Shown here one piece after another: positions 8,167 through 17,413 of a stretch of DNA of 64,000 bases. Every line of letters begins with the position of its first letter. Position 1 is the first letter of the stretch. The stretch is from Bacteroidaceae bacterium (GTDB taxonomy: Bacteria > Bacteroidota > Bacteroidia > Bacteroidales > Bacteroidaceae): NCBI GenBank assembly GCA_016286165.1, contig JAEESE010000012.1, positions 1 to 64,000 on the forward strand, in the 5' to 3' direction. The translations under genes and the position numbers were made by a program. The notes beneath the pieces were generated by a model. It saw only the letters and a list, made by a program, of their open reading frames with translations, was not told the origin of the DNA and ran no database searches.

Positions 8167-11151
8167 TCATAGGGCGGGAGCGAGGATGGAGGAGAGGGGC
8201 ATGAGGTAGGTGTCGTATTGTGTTGCGAAGGGACGGAAGGGTGCGGGGATGTTGGCGGGGTCGAGAAATAGGCGGCGGAGGGGATAAGGTGTGTTGCCTG
8301 CCTGGGTGGGGTAGAGGTAGAAATCGCCGCTGACGGTGCCTACGTTCCTGGCAATGACAGGAAAGGCGGTGCGGGCGAACTTGGGACCTTGTCCTGACAC
8401 GGCGGCGTTGTAGGTGAGGATGATGCCGCGGTCGGTTTGTTCGAAGCTGACATCAGCATTATCGCAAACGAGCAACACTCCATTGCCATTGGCATCGGTA
8501 AGCCAGGCGGCATCAACGCCCCTGCGGTTGCCCTCGAAATAGAGGTCGCCCTGTTGCATAGCCCAGAAACCATAGCGTCCGGCACGGAAGCGGCCTGGAT
8601 AGGTGGGCATAGGGCCATTGCCTATCCATTGCACACGGTCAATATGAGGGTCGAGGAGGAAGGCGAGGCCCAACTCGGAGAGGAAGGTGTCGGAGGAGTC
8701 GGGCGTCAGGGCGAAGGTGTAGTGTATGCCATCGCCCACTGCCTCGGTAGTGATATGAGTGTGGATAGAGCCAGCCTTAGTGCCGTCGGCGGACAGCGGC
8801 TGTATGTATTTCTCAATGCGCTTGTCGGCGACTTTAAGCGTCTCGGCAAGGGTGGGCTTACGTCCGCAGCGGATGAATAATGGATAGCCTACTTCTCTCT
8901 CGGAGGGAGTGGAGGTGGCGGCGAGCCGAAGGGCCTTTAAGCGCGAGCCATTCCGAACGAAAGGAATGGATTGGCGGTTGAAGATACGTGAGTGGTGATC
9001 GCTTATCTCTATGTTCAACAGACAGATTATGGAAGTGTCGGGAAGGGCTGGTAGAATGAAGGGATGGGAGACGGTATTGTGCGGTGGACAATAGGGTGAG
9101 AATGTGCCGCTGTCGATGGTGTCGCGGTCGGCTGTGACAGTCCAATGGAAGGTGATATTGTCCTTGAGGTTAAGGAAATCGAAGCGGTTGCGTATGTGAA
9201 GGAGTATGGTGTCCTGACCTTCACGGAGGGTGATAATGCTGTCGGTGATGGCGGCCTGGGCGTAGTTGTGCTGTAGCTCGTAGTAGTTTGGCAAAGGAGT
9301 GCGATCGGCATATAGGAGGCCGTCGGTGCCTTTGGAGCCCTGCATAGAATAATAATGAGTCCCCGACCCCTTCCCCTCGCTGTGGAGGGGTGATTGGGGG
9401 TTGAGGATTACGTGTTCTTCGTAACCGTAATAGTTGTTTGAGTTTGTTGAATTAGATTCTGTGTAGTCGGGTGTAAAAGATTCCTTGTAGCTGAATGTGG
9501 GCAGACTGTCGCTACTCATCTCACAACCTTGATCTACCCACTCCCAGACAGAGCCGCCGGCGATACCAGGTGTACGTTCGATGAGTTCCCATTGGCGGTC
9601 GTGGTCCTCGAAGGAGATGCCGAGAGTGTGGAGGTACTCGGTAAAGATTACGGGACGGTCGGCACGCTGATAGAAGGTTGCTATCTGGTTGGTGGAGGGA
9701 TAATGTGGAGCGTAGATATCCGCCACCTTGGGGAAATCGTAGTTGAACTTACGGAAATAGCTGCCGACCTGTGGGTAACAGATGGGACGTGATGGGTCGA
9801 GTTCGGACTTCACGTAGTGGCCCAGCTGTATGCATATATCAGTGAGTGGGTTCTCGTTGCCAAGGCTCCATATGAGCACCGATGGGTGGTTCTTGTCGCG
9901 ACGTATGGTGGCCTGTGCGCGCTGCTGCAGCACGGGATAGAAGGTGCTGTCGGAGAGGTTCTTGTCGCCATAGCCGAAAGGCACCTCGTCGATGATGTAG
10001 AAGCCTAATGAGTCTGCCAACTCATAGAAACGCGGCTCGCGTGGGTAGTGTGACGTTCGGATATAGTTGACGGATGCCTCCTTCATCAAGCGCATATCCT
10101 TTAGCGTGAGTTCATCAGAGATAACTTTAATGGTACGAGGGTCTGTGGCATGTGAGGTGACGCCCCGCAACTTGATAGGCTGACCGTTGAGTTTGAGGAC
10201 GTTGCCTTCGATTGTCAGTTCGCGGAAGCCGAACTTATGCTCGAAGGTCTGAAGCGTCTTGCCGCGTTGCTTTAAGGTGGTGCGGAGGGTGTAGAGATAA
10301 GGAGTCTCGGAGGACCAGAGTAAGGGGGTGTGCACACCAATGCAGCCAGCCACTAACCCCTCCCCATGGAGGGGAGATGACGCGAGTTTAGAGGTGGTGC
10401 GATAAGTTCTCAGTCTTTTTGCATCCTTGGCCACCTCACGGTTTACCACTCCCCTGTGTAGGGATGGGCTGATGATTTCGTAGGTGACGGTGGTGTGCTT
10501 GTTGGCATTTGCCACTCGTGTGTCGATGGTTACCTCGCCAGTATTCCTGGTGTGGATTGTGAGGTCGGCGAGGTGAGTGGCGGGCACTGCCATGATGGTG
10601 ACGTCGCGGAATATGCCATTGGGAACCCAGTCGTCGTTGTAGTCGAAGTCGCTGCCCGGGAATTGCGATATGACGCGCATTGCCAGTTGCTCGTTGCCGC
10701 CGCACAGAAGGTCGGTGATGTCGAACATCGCCGTGTTGTAAGCCGAGCGCCATGAGCCAGCCTGACGGCCATTTATCCAAAGGTCGTAGCCATAGAGCAC
10801 GCCGTCGAAACGTATCACTATGCGCTTGCCTTTCCACTCGGCAGGCACAGTGAACGACGTGCGGTAGTAGCCTGTCAGCGGCAGAGCTCGGTCGTAGCTT
10901 GGCTGGCAGAAGCCATATGCCTCCCAACAACCTGGCACGGGTATCTTACGCCAAGTGTCGTCAATGGCCGGCACGGCGAGGTCGTTGGCAATACCCTCGA
11001 CGACCTTGAGGTTCCATGTGCCATTGAGCGACCGCTTCATGGTAGGGTCGGTGACGGGCAGTATGCCTTGGAAGGCATCCTGTGCGGTGATGCTGGCTAC
11101 TGCCAGTTGGCATACGAGTAGTGACAGGCTAAGCAGGCGAAGAAGGTTCAT
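8167..11151 (-). CDS. Glycoside hydrolase family 2, beta-galactosidase-like
   Basis: Signal peptide; GCWEAYGFCQPSYDRALPLTGYYRTSF, RGVTSHATDP, IRTSHYP, LGNENP, FTEYLHTLG, GTDGLLYADRTPLPNYYELQ. Confidence 0.9.
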   Translation of the reverse strand: MNLLRLLSLSLLVCQLAVASITAQDAFQGILPVTDPTMKRSLNGTWNLKVVEGIANDLAVPAIDDTWRKIPVPGCWEAYGFCQPSYDRALPLTGYYRTSFTVPAEWKGKRIVIRFDGVLYGYDLWINGRQAGSWRSAYNTAMFDITDLLCGGNEQLAMRVISQFPGSDFDYNDDWVPNGIFRDVTIMAVPATHLADLTIHTRNTGEVTIDTRVANANKHTTVTYEIISPSLHRGVVNREVAKDAKRLRTYRTTSKLASSPLHGEGLVAGCIGVHTPLLWSSETPYLYTLRTTLKQRGKTLQTFEHKFGFRELTIEGNVLKLNGQPIKLRGVTSHATDPRTIKVISDELTLKDMRLMKEASVNYIRTSHYPREPRFYELADSLGFYIIDEVPFGYGDKNLSDSTFYPVLQQRAQATIRRDKNHPSVLIWSLGNENPLTDICIQLGHYVKSELDPSRPICYPQVGSYFRKFNYDFPKVADIYAPHYPSTNQIATFYQRADRPVIFTEYLHTLGISFEDHDRQWELIERTPGIAGGSVWEWVDQGCEMSSDSLPTFSYKESFTPDYTESNSTNSNNYYGYEEHVILNPQSPLHSEGKGSGTHYYSMQGSKGTDGLLYADRTPLPNYYELQHNYAQAAITDSIITLREGQDTILLHIRNRFDFLNLKDNITFHWTVTADRDTIDSGTFSPYCPPHNTVSHPFILPALPDTSIICLLNIEISDHHSRIFNRQSIPFVRNGSRLKALRLAATSTPSEREVGYPLFIRCGRKPTLAETLKVADKRIEKYIQPLSADGTKAGSIHTHITTEAVGDGIHYTFALTPDSSDTFLSELGLAFLLDPHIDRVQWIGNGPMPTYPGRFRAGRYGFWAMQQGDLYFEGNRRGVDAAWLTDANGNGVLLVCDNADVSFEQTDRGIILTYNAAVSGQGPKFARTAFPVIARNVGTVSGDFYLYPTQAGNTPYPLRRLFLDPANIPAPFRPFATQYDTYLMPLSSILAPAL
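9358..9410 (-). repeat. In-frame palindromic element in the GH2 gene (NPQSPLHSEGKGSG)
   Basis: CCCCTC-gctgtg-GAGGGG at 9373-9390, encoding a low-complexity SPLHSEGKGSG peptide. Confidence 0.65.
10345..10475 (-). repeat. Composite in-frame repeat element in the GH2 gene (SPSLHRGVVNREV...SKLASSPLHGEGLVAG)
   Basis: CCCCTCC-ccat-GGAGGGG at 10357-10374 and TCCCCTGTGTAGGGA near 10448; interrupts the region before TPLLWSSETPYLYTL; boundaries approximate. Confidence 0.6.
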
Positions 11152-11160
11152 GGCTGATGT

Positions 11161-13335
11161 TCACTCTGGGATCTTATGGTACTTCAAATCTATCTTTGTG
11201 TACTTGCGCGAGAAGGATGACGGGTCGGAGGATGACACACGTCCGGAGTTGCAGTGTTCGAAGAGGCCGAGGGGCTCGGTGAGGGGCTCTCCGCCTTGTT
11301 TGTAGACGGTGCCGCTGGGCGCGTTGGGTATAGATGCCGCTTCGCGCAGGTATTCATCGCAGTAGTTCAGGCTTCCGAATTCCGGCCATTCGCCTATGAT
11401 GATGTCCATTGCCACGGCATCGCATGCCAGTTCGTCCTGCGAGACGATGAGCGAGCAAGCCCAATCGCCGCCGAAGGGTTCCTTCATCCATTTGGGGTTA
11501 GGCGCTCCGTTTACGTCGCGCGAGCCGTAGGTGCCGTCGATGATGAAGAGCAGTGCTTTCTGTCCCATATCCTTGTGGGCAATCCAATCCACGAATGTCT
11601 TGTACTGCGGCTTGCCGTTGCGCTTGTCCTGGGAGATGTTGTTGTGGGCATTCTGACGCCAGAGCAGGTTGATGTCGGTGGCGCCGTACCAGTTCTTCGA
11701 CGTGAGAGTGACGCCAGGTCCGGAGTGCGTCTTGAGCAGTGCGGAGTTGATGAGATAGTCGGCATCCACTATGCAGCGTGCCAGTCCGCGTGCCATCTTG
11801 CCGTTGTCGGTGCTGTAGGTAATCTGTTCGGGGTAGTATTCACATTTCTCGCGCCCATTGCCCCCGAGGTTGTCGATGATGCGCACGAGTGGAAATTCGC
11901 GGTGCACCTTGTTGAAGATTGAATCGGTGATGGCGCGACTGGGTTCACAGATTATGATGTCCTGCTGGCGTATTCCTGCATCATGCACCATAGAGCGCAC
12001 CAAGGCAAGGGTTACGAACGGCGATGAGTTGAGTTCGATAGTGTCGTGGTGCGTGATGGCATTGTTCATATTGAGCTTCACGGCTATCGTCTCGCCTTTT
12101 CTGTAGCCTCGGTTGCCACGTTTGTGTGTCTTGTTGAAATGGCTGAACAGAGCCTGCCACGCCTTGCGGGCGGTGGGTTCGCCGGTGAGTTGGACGACAG
12201 CCTCCTTGACCATGGCATCGGCCTTGGCCTGTGAGTTCCAACGGTCCTCAACCCATAAGCCGCTCTTGCCGTCCCATTGGGCTACGCCGGGAGCATGTAT
12301 CCACGCCACACGTCCAGCGTGTATGCCGCGTCCGATGCCGAGCGGATGATTAGGCTCGGTGCAGAGCTTAGGTTGCGGGCTGTTGCCGAACTCGCCGAAG
12401 AACAACCTGTCGCGGTTGACAGCGTCGCTTAGCAGCTGGATGGTGGTCGACGGTCCGAGGTCGGGGTCGCGCCACGCCCTTAACTGCCACACCACGTTGC
12501 CATCCTTGTCCACTTCGATGGCCTGCACCGGAGCGTTGAGGGTGTCCATAGGCTCCTTGTTCCATTCGTTGTACCAGTTGTTGATGATGTGGTTGCCGTT
12601 GGCCAGCCGTACGGTTTTCTGGGGCTGCGTGATGCCATACTGTGTGGAGTTCATCTGCCAGACGACCTGTCCCTGCCGGTTTATTTCCTGAATGAGGCCC
12701 TTGCGCCCTGTGATGAGGAGGTTGCCGGTCTTTGGAATCTCCTGCACCGACCACGGCAGGAAGCCGTCCCAGCGGTCCACCTGTTTGCCTGTGGAGGTAA
12801 ATTCATGAATGCATCCTAATGCCATATTTGCCACGAGGAGCGTGCCGCGGCTGGAGAGGCGTGCATTGCGAAACTGTCCGTGGACGGAGCCTTTCGCGGC
12901 CGTGGGCACCTCGAATTCGCGCACTATGCGACAAGCGGGAATCTCGATGACCACGACCTTGGCTGGTTGGCCGTTCTGTACAAACACCACATGGGATCGA
13001 CCTATGGGCTGTGCGGTGTGAATCTCAGTGCCCGAAGGCGCTTCGTACTGCCATACGATATCGCCGTTGCCGTCCACTTCAGCTACGCCGTATTGATGTG
13101 CCATGATGATGTGGCCGTCGGTCATCCGCACAGCATCGCTTATCTCGCCGCGGCCCTGGGCGTTGTAGTAGGTCCATGCCACCTTGCCGTCGCGCACGAT
13201 AAACATACGCTGGCGCTTGCTTTGCCCTGCGTAGAAGAAATCGTGGCGCGCGAGGCTCTCGTCGACAGGCGTCTGTGCCACGGCAGAGGTGAGCGTAGCA
13301 CATAGCAGTGCAAGTGTGAGGTATCGGGTTTTCAT
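11161..13335 (-). CDS. Exported fusion protein: PQQ/arylsulfotransferase-like beta-propeller plus C-terminal DUF362
   Basis: Repeated DGNGDIVWQYEAPSG / NRQGQVVWQMNST / DKDGNVVWQLRAW blades; HAGRVAWIHAPGV, VKLNMN, LLKTHSGPGVTLTSKNWYG DUF362-type motifs. Confidence 0.75.
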   Translation of the reverse strand: MKTRYLTLALLCATLTSAVAQTPVDESLARHDFFYAGQSKRQRMFIVRDGKVAWTYYNAQGRGEISDAVRMTDGHIIMAHQYGVAEVDGNGDIVWQYEAPSGTEIHTAQPIGRSHVVFVQNGQPAKVVVIEIPACRIVREFEVPTAAKGSVHGQFRNARLSSRGTLLVANMALGCIHEFTSTGKQVDRWDGFLPWSVQEIPKTGNLLITGRKGLIQEINRQGQVVWQMNSTQYGITQPQKTVRLANGNHIINNWYNEWNKEPMDTLNAPVQAIEVDKDGNVVWQLRAWRDPDLGPSTTIQLLSDAVNRDRLFFGEFGNSPQPKLCTEPNHPLGIGRGIHAGRVAWIHAPGVAQWDGKSGLWVEDRWNSQAKADAMVKEAVVQLTGEPTARKAWQALFSHFNKTHKRGNRGYRKGETIAVKLNMNNAITHHDTIELNSSPFVTLALVRSMVHDAGIRQQDIIICEPSRAITDSIFNKVHREFPLVRIIDNLGGNGREKCEYYPEQITYSTDNGKMARGLARCIVDADYLINSALLKTHSGPGVTLTSKNWYGATDINLLWRQNAHNNISQDKRNGKPQYKTFVDWIAHKDMGQKALLFIIDGTYGSRDVNGAPNPKWMKEPFGGDWACSLIVSQDELACDAVAMDIIIGEWPEFGSLNYCDEYLREAASIPNAPSGTVYKQGGEPLTEPLGLFEHCNSGRVSSSDPSSFSRKYTKIDLKYHKIPE

Positions 13336-13359
13336 AAGTCGTGATGATGTTTTCGTTAA

Positions 13360-13392
13360 GCAAAGGCTACGTCAACGCGACGCAGCCCTTGC
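13360..13392 (-). terminator. Hairpin downstream of the 13416-17210 gene
   Basis: GCAAAGGCTACGTC-aacgc-GACGCAGCCCTTGC. Confidence 0.6.
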
Positions 13393-13415
13393 ACAATTAC
13401 TAACCTTATTATCAA

Positions 13416-16400
13416 CTACTTTACTAAAACCTTTCGTGTTGAGCCATCGGACATGCGGATGATATTGACACCACGCTGCATCCGGCTCTGCTGGCGGCCA
13501 TCCAGGCTATAGATGAGGATGGGCGCCTTGGCGGCAGCGCTGACAGCGTTGACTGCAACAGGTTCCTGCGAGCCAAGATAGTAGAGGTGGAAGTTGTCGA
13601 TATATATCCAGTCCTGAGCTATTGTCGTTTCGGGGTTTTTGAACACACCGAGCTGAACAGGGCCGTCGGTGTAGTGGAAGACCACGGAGTTATCATTGTA
13701 ATAACCTGCAGCGAAGTACTTCTGTACCGATGCTCCGCTATTGGGCACGTATACGGTGCCGAGTTCGGTGGTGTTGCGTTGCATGCCTCCGAGATCCAAC
13801 TGTTCGGTGGTGTACTGTCCTTCAGCAAACCAGCTGTAGAGCTTGGTGTTTGTATCGTTGGCGAAGAGGTAGCCGTAGACATCGAGTGTGCCTTCGTTGA
13901 AACGCTTCAGCGTCTCATCGGCTGTGCCGGTGCGGAAGAGGCCGTCGGCAGTGAGCTTCCAATAGCCGTCGCGCAGGCAAGGCAGTTCCTGATAGAAACG
14001 TGCACCGCCGGTGTTCCATATCTCGTAGCCGCCGTTGTTGCTTTCCACGTTGCCCTGGTCGGGTTTCTCCAGTTCGAGCACCCATCCTCTCGGTGCAGTG
14101 CGGTTGGCAGATGTTGCGGATTCAAAGTCGGCGTTGACGAGCAGGCCTGTCATGTCGATAGGATTATCCTCGCTTGCTGCATCGAGTTCGGTGTTGCTGA
14201 GCAAGAAGCGGAAGAAGGCGTCGGGCAGGTCGGCGATATAATCCTTCAGTTGCTGGAGGGTCTTGATGCCCTTGCCTTCGTTGACGATGCACTCGTCGAT
14301 TTCCTCGAGCAGGGCGGGGTACACTTCGTCGGTGTAGTCGCCTACGAGTTCCTGGTCGCTATATGACACTGAGAGGTCAACCAGTTCGTTGAGCAGCTGA
14401 TGTTCTTCTTCGGCCAGTGCCAAAGCCTCGTGGAGCTGTTCGATGGCAGCATTCTTGGCCTCGAGATTGTCTGCAGCCAGAGCCTCGTTGCCCTTCTGCA
14501 CGGCATCGGCCAGGGTATTGACCACCTCTTCTACGTTGACACTTTGGGCTTCTGCTTCCACCTTTTCAATGAGTTCCTGAATCTCTTCGTTGAGAGCTAT
14601 GAGGAGTACCTCGTTGTTGGAACCATAGTAGTAGAGTCGGAAGGCAGACCAGATTACCCAGTGCTTGGCAGTGAGTAAATCCGTGCCCACTATGCCCACG
14701 CGGAGTGAGCCGCCGTCCTTGGCGACGATGCCGGCAGCACTTACGAGAGTTTTCTCAGCGCGTTCGGCGGCGTCGGGATTGTTGAGCAGGTTGTAGAAAC
14801 TCATCTGCGAGTTGGGAACGAATATCTGCGAACCGTCGACGGCGTTTACGGCAGCGTAGTCGGTATCTGTTTCAGGCACAGCGAGTTCGACTACGTTGAC
14901 CAAATCACTCTTGGTGTTGCCTGCATAGAGGTAAGCATAGCCACCTTCGGCGAAGGCGCCGGAGACATAGTTGTCGTAGTTGGGCTGGTTCTCGCCGATA
15001 CGTGTGAAGGCGTGAGTCTCGATAACGTATTTACCCATGGGCAGATCCGTGAATTCGCGATATATCTCGAACGGGAACTTGTCCCATACCTCGGCAGTGC
15101 TATAGTTGGTCTTGAACTGTGAGATACCTCCGGGATTCATCCATACGGGGTTGTCGGCAGGATAACCGCCTGCGAAAGAGGTCTGAGCGGTGCCGAATTC
15201 GTAGCTCATGTGTGGGAAGAGGAGGGTAATCTCAAACGGTTCACGCAACTCCTCGCCACTGGCAGCCAGCTGGTTGAAGATGGCGCCGACCTTCTCGGCC
15301 AACAGAGCGGGATAGCCGTTGATGGCATCGTCAATCTCGGTTGTAGCAAGCGTACCATTGTCGTGGCCAGCCTCAAGCTCGTCGATAAGACCTTCGATAG
15401 TTTCAACGATAGGTTCGCAGTAGGCCTTGGTTTTGTAGTTCTCCATGTCGAGGTTGGCCGTCGTCAGGAACTGCTCGAGACGTTGGTATGCGGCAATTGA
15501 AGCCTGCATCTCAGTGCGAGCATTCTTAAGGGTGGTGAAGACACTGGTGTAGGTATCAGCCTTGGCAGGATCGGCGCCTGCTTCGATGAGACTGAGAGCT
15601 TCGTCGGCAGCTTGCGTCAACGCATCCTCAACAGATTTCTGTACAGCAGAGTAGTCGCTCTCGAGAACCTGTTTGCTGATGGCATACTCACCACGCAGTG
15701 CGGTGTATGATGGCGGTGTCTGGCTGGGACCGGCAGCCACGAGGCGGAAGTTATCGGCAAGAATCCAGTTCAGATTGGTGTTCTGAATCATAAGACCTAC
15801 GGTGATACTGTCGACCTGGTCAATATCGAATTCAAATTCATAGTGAAGAGGAACGCGGTTGAGGTTGCCGTCGCTGTCCTCTACGATGCCAGCCTTGACG
15901 ATGAAGTCGCTGAGTACCACTATGCCGCCGTCGGAATAGTATAGATATGCGCCCGTGTAGTTGTCGGGGTCAATGTAGTTGTCGAGATCGTCCTCGCCCG
16001 ACTGGTGCTGTGCCATAGCATCGCATGAGAGTCGGTAGTGGCCCGAAGGTAGACCAAAGATAGTCTGGCTGATGGTGCCATCGTTGAGATGTCCGGGAGC
16101 GGGCGTCCATGCTTCTATGAACTGGTTCACCTCGATATCCTCATCAGCGTTGACGTAGATATTGTTGGCCTGATAGCCCAGATTCTGGCCCATTCCGGCC
16201 GTTACTTCCCATCCGTTGATGTTGCCTGTGTTGAAATCGGGATTCTGCAGCAGGTACTTGGTGAGGTCGATAGGATTGGTAACAGAAGAATTCTTGGATG
16301 CATAAACTAACATCTGTTCGCGCACGCTGGCACGCAAGGCTTCGGCCGTAGCGTTAATCTCGTCGAGCGTGCTCTCGGGGTTGTTGTACACGGCTCCGGG

Positions 16401-17210
16401 TTCGGCGGTATCGGCGCCGCACATATCGGCATCGCACAGCAACTCATAGAGCAACAGGCGAGCACGGTAGATGGGCAGAGCCTCCTGATATGCAGCGAAG
16501 TCAATGTCGTACTGCTCTTTGAGTGGTTGGAACGTTTCATTATATTCATCAGCCAGCTCCTTAAAAGCTTCTACATCGACATCGTCGACAGGGACGAAGA
16601 TCCAATCGATGCCCTGTGTGTCCTCGGTACCGTTCATGAGGGCGGGCTTGCCGGCACCTTGGTCGTACATAAACTGATTGCCTTCCTTGTTGAAGTTGTT
16701 CATGCCGGGATACGACATTATGCGATACACATTCCCGACCTTGACAAACTGCCAATACCAGCAAGCCTGACTGCGACGGTCCACCTGTCCCGTTTCCTCG
16801 GTCTCGCGGAACAGGTATTTATCTGTTACGGCATAATTCTCGCGCATGGCGCCGCTGGGAGTAGGACCAGTGAAGTAGAACGTGCCATTGAGGCGCATCT
16901 TGACGCCGCCGGGATAGGCCGCATCACCTGCATCCTCTATCATTATCTGCATGTAGGGCGTCATATCCTCGCTGACGCTAATCTGAGTAGCCCAGTTGTT
17001 AGCAGCGGTAAGAAACTGTCCGCTACCTACGCTGCGGATGTAATAGGCATTGCCGACTTCGGGATCAGCGCCGTCGAGTTCGGGATATTCGATGTCCGGG
17101 AAAGTGGGACGTTCCGGCTTGGTGGGCGGTACCCACGACTGAGCCATTGATGACAGCGTGAATGCTGCAAGTGCAATCACCGCTGTTGCTTTTTGTAGAA
17201 GATGTCTCAT
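13416..17210 (-). CDS. Large secreted modular protein with T9SS-like C-terminal tail
   Basis: MRHLLQKATAVIALAAFTLSSMAQS signal peptide (internal Met), N-terminal YYIRSVGSGQFLTAA trefoil-like segment, helical middle, C-terminal IYSLDGRQQSRMQRGVNIIRMSDGSTRKVLVK. Confidence 0.8.
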   Translation of the reverse strand: MRHLLQKATAVIALAAFTLSSMAQSWVPPTKPERPTFPDIEYPELDGADPEVGNAYYIRSVGSGQFLTAANNWATQISVSEDMTPYMQIMIEDAGDAAYPGGVKMRLNGTFYFTGPTPSGAMRENYAVTDKYLFRETEETGQVDRRSQACWYWQFVKVGNVYRIMSYPGMNNFNKEGNQFMYDQGAGKPALMNGTEDTQGIDWIFVPVDDVDVEAFKELADEYNETFQPLKEQYDIDFAAYQEALPIYRARLLLYELLCDADMCGADTAEPGAVYNNPESTLDEINATAEALRASVREQMLVYASKNSSVTNPIDLTKYLLQNPDFNTGNINGWEVTAGMGQNLGYQANNIYVNADEDIEVNQFIEAWTPAPGHLNDGTISQTIFGLPSGHYRLSCDAMAQHQSGEDDLDNYIDPDNYTGAYLYYSDGGIVVLSDFIVKAGIVEDSDGNLNRVPLHYEFEFDIDQVDSITVGLMIQNTNLNWILADNFRLVAAGPSQTPPSYTALRGEYAISKQVLESDYSAVQKSVEDALTQAADEALSLIEAGADPAKADTYTSVFTTLKNARTEMQASIAAYQRLEQFLTTANLDMENYKTKAYCEPIVETIEGLIDELEAGHDNGTLATTEIDDAINGYPALLAEKVGAIFNQLAASGEELREPFEITLLFPHMSYEFGTAQTSFAGGYPADNPVWMNPGGISQFKTNYSTAEVWDKFPFEIYREFTDLPMGKYVIETHAFTRIGENQPNYDNYVSGAFAEGGYAYLYAGNTKSDLVNVVELAVPETDTDYAAVNAVDGSQIFVPNSQMSFYNLLNNPDAAERAEKTLVSAAGIVAKDGGSLRVGIVGTDLLTAKHWVIWSAFRLYYYGSNNEVLLIALNEEIQELIEKVEAEAQSVNVEEVVNTLADAVQKGNEALAADNLEAKNAAIEQLHEALALAEEEHQLLNELVDLSVSYSDQELVGDYTDEVYPALLEEIDECIVNEGKGIKTLQQLKDYIADLPDAFFRFLLSNTELDAASEDNPIDMTGLLVNADFESATSANRTAPRGWVLELEKPDQGNVESNNGGYEIWNTGGARFYQELPCLRDGYWKLTADGLFRTGTADETLKRFNEGTLDVYGYLFANDTNTKLYSWFAEGQYTTEQLDLGGMQRNTTELGTVYVPNSGASVQKYFAAGYYNDNSVVFHYTDGPVQLGVFKNPETTIAQDWIYIDNFHLYYLGSQEPVAVNAVSAAAKAPILIYSLDGRQQSRMQRGVNIIRMSDGSTRKVLVK

Positions 17211-17249
17211 AATGATATAAATTTTAGGTTGAAAAAAGGATTTCCAACA

Positions 17250-17257
17250 CAAAGGTA
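17250..17257 (-). promoter_or_regulatory. -7 box for 13416-17210
   Basis: CAAAGGTA on + strand. Confidence 0.55.
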
Positions 17258-17376
17258 ATTAATATGTAAAGGTGGTCAACGCACAGAAATCAGTCAAAGA
17301 GCATTCATTTTTTTGTCATGATGAAAAAAAGTATGTTTTTTGCTCATTTCCTAAACGTTTTTCCGACCTTTTTACG

Positions 17377-17384
17377 TACTTTTG
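17377..17384 (+). promoter_or_regulatory. -7 box TACTTTTG upstream of the PL22-like gene
   Basis: TAnnTTTG 30 nt upstream of ATG 17414. Confidence 0.6.
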
Positions 17385-17413
17385 CAGCGGAAGAAGATAA
17401 AAATGTTTCTATT

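Noticed and set aside
11254-14678. Large plus-strand ORFs (222, 141, 259 and 92 aa)
   Set aside because: Antisense to the DUF362 fusion and the large secreted protein; Val/Ala/Glu-rich shadows without motifs or promoters.
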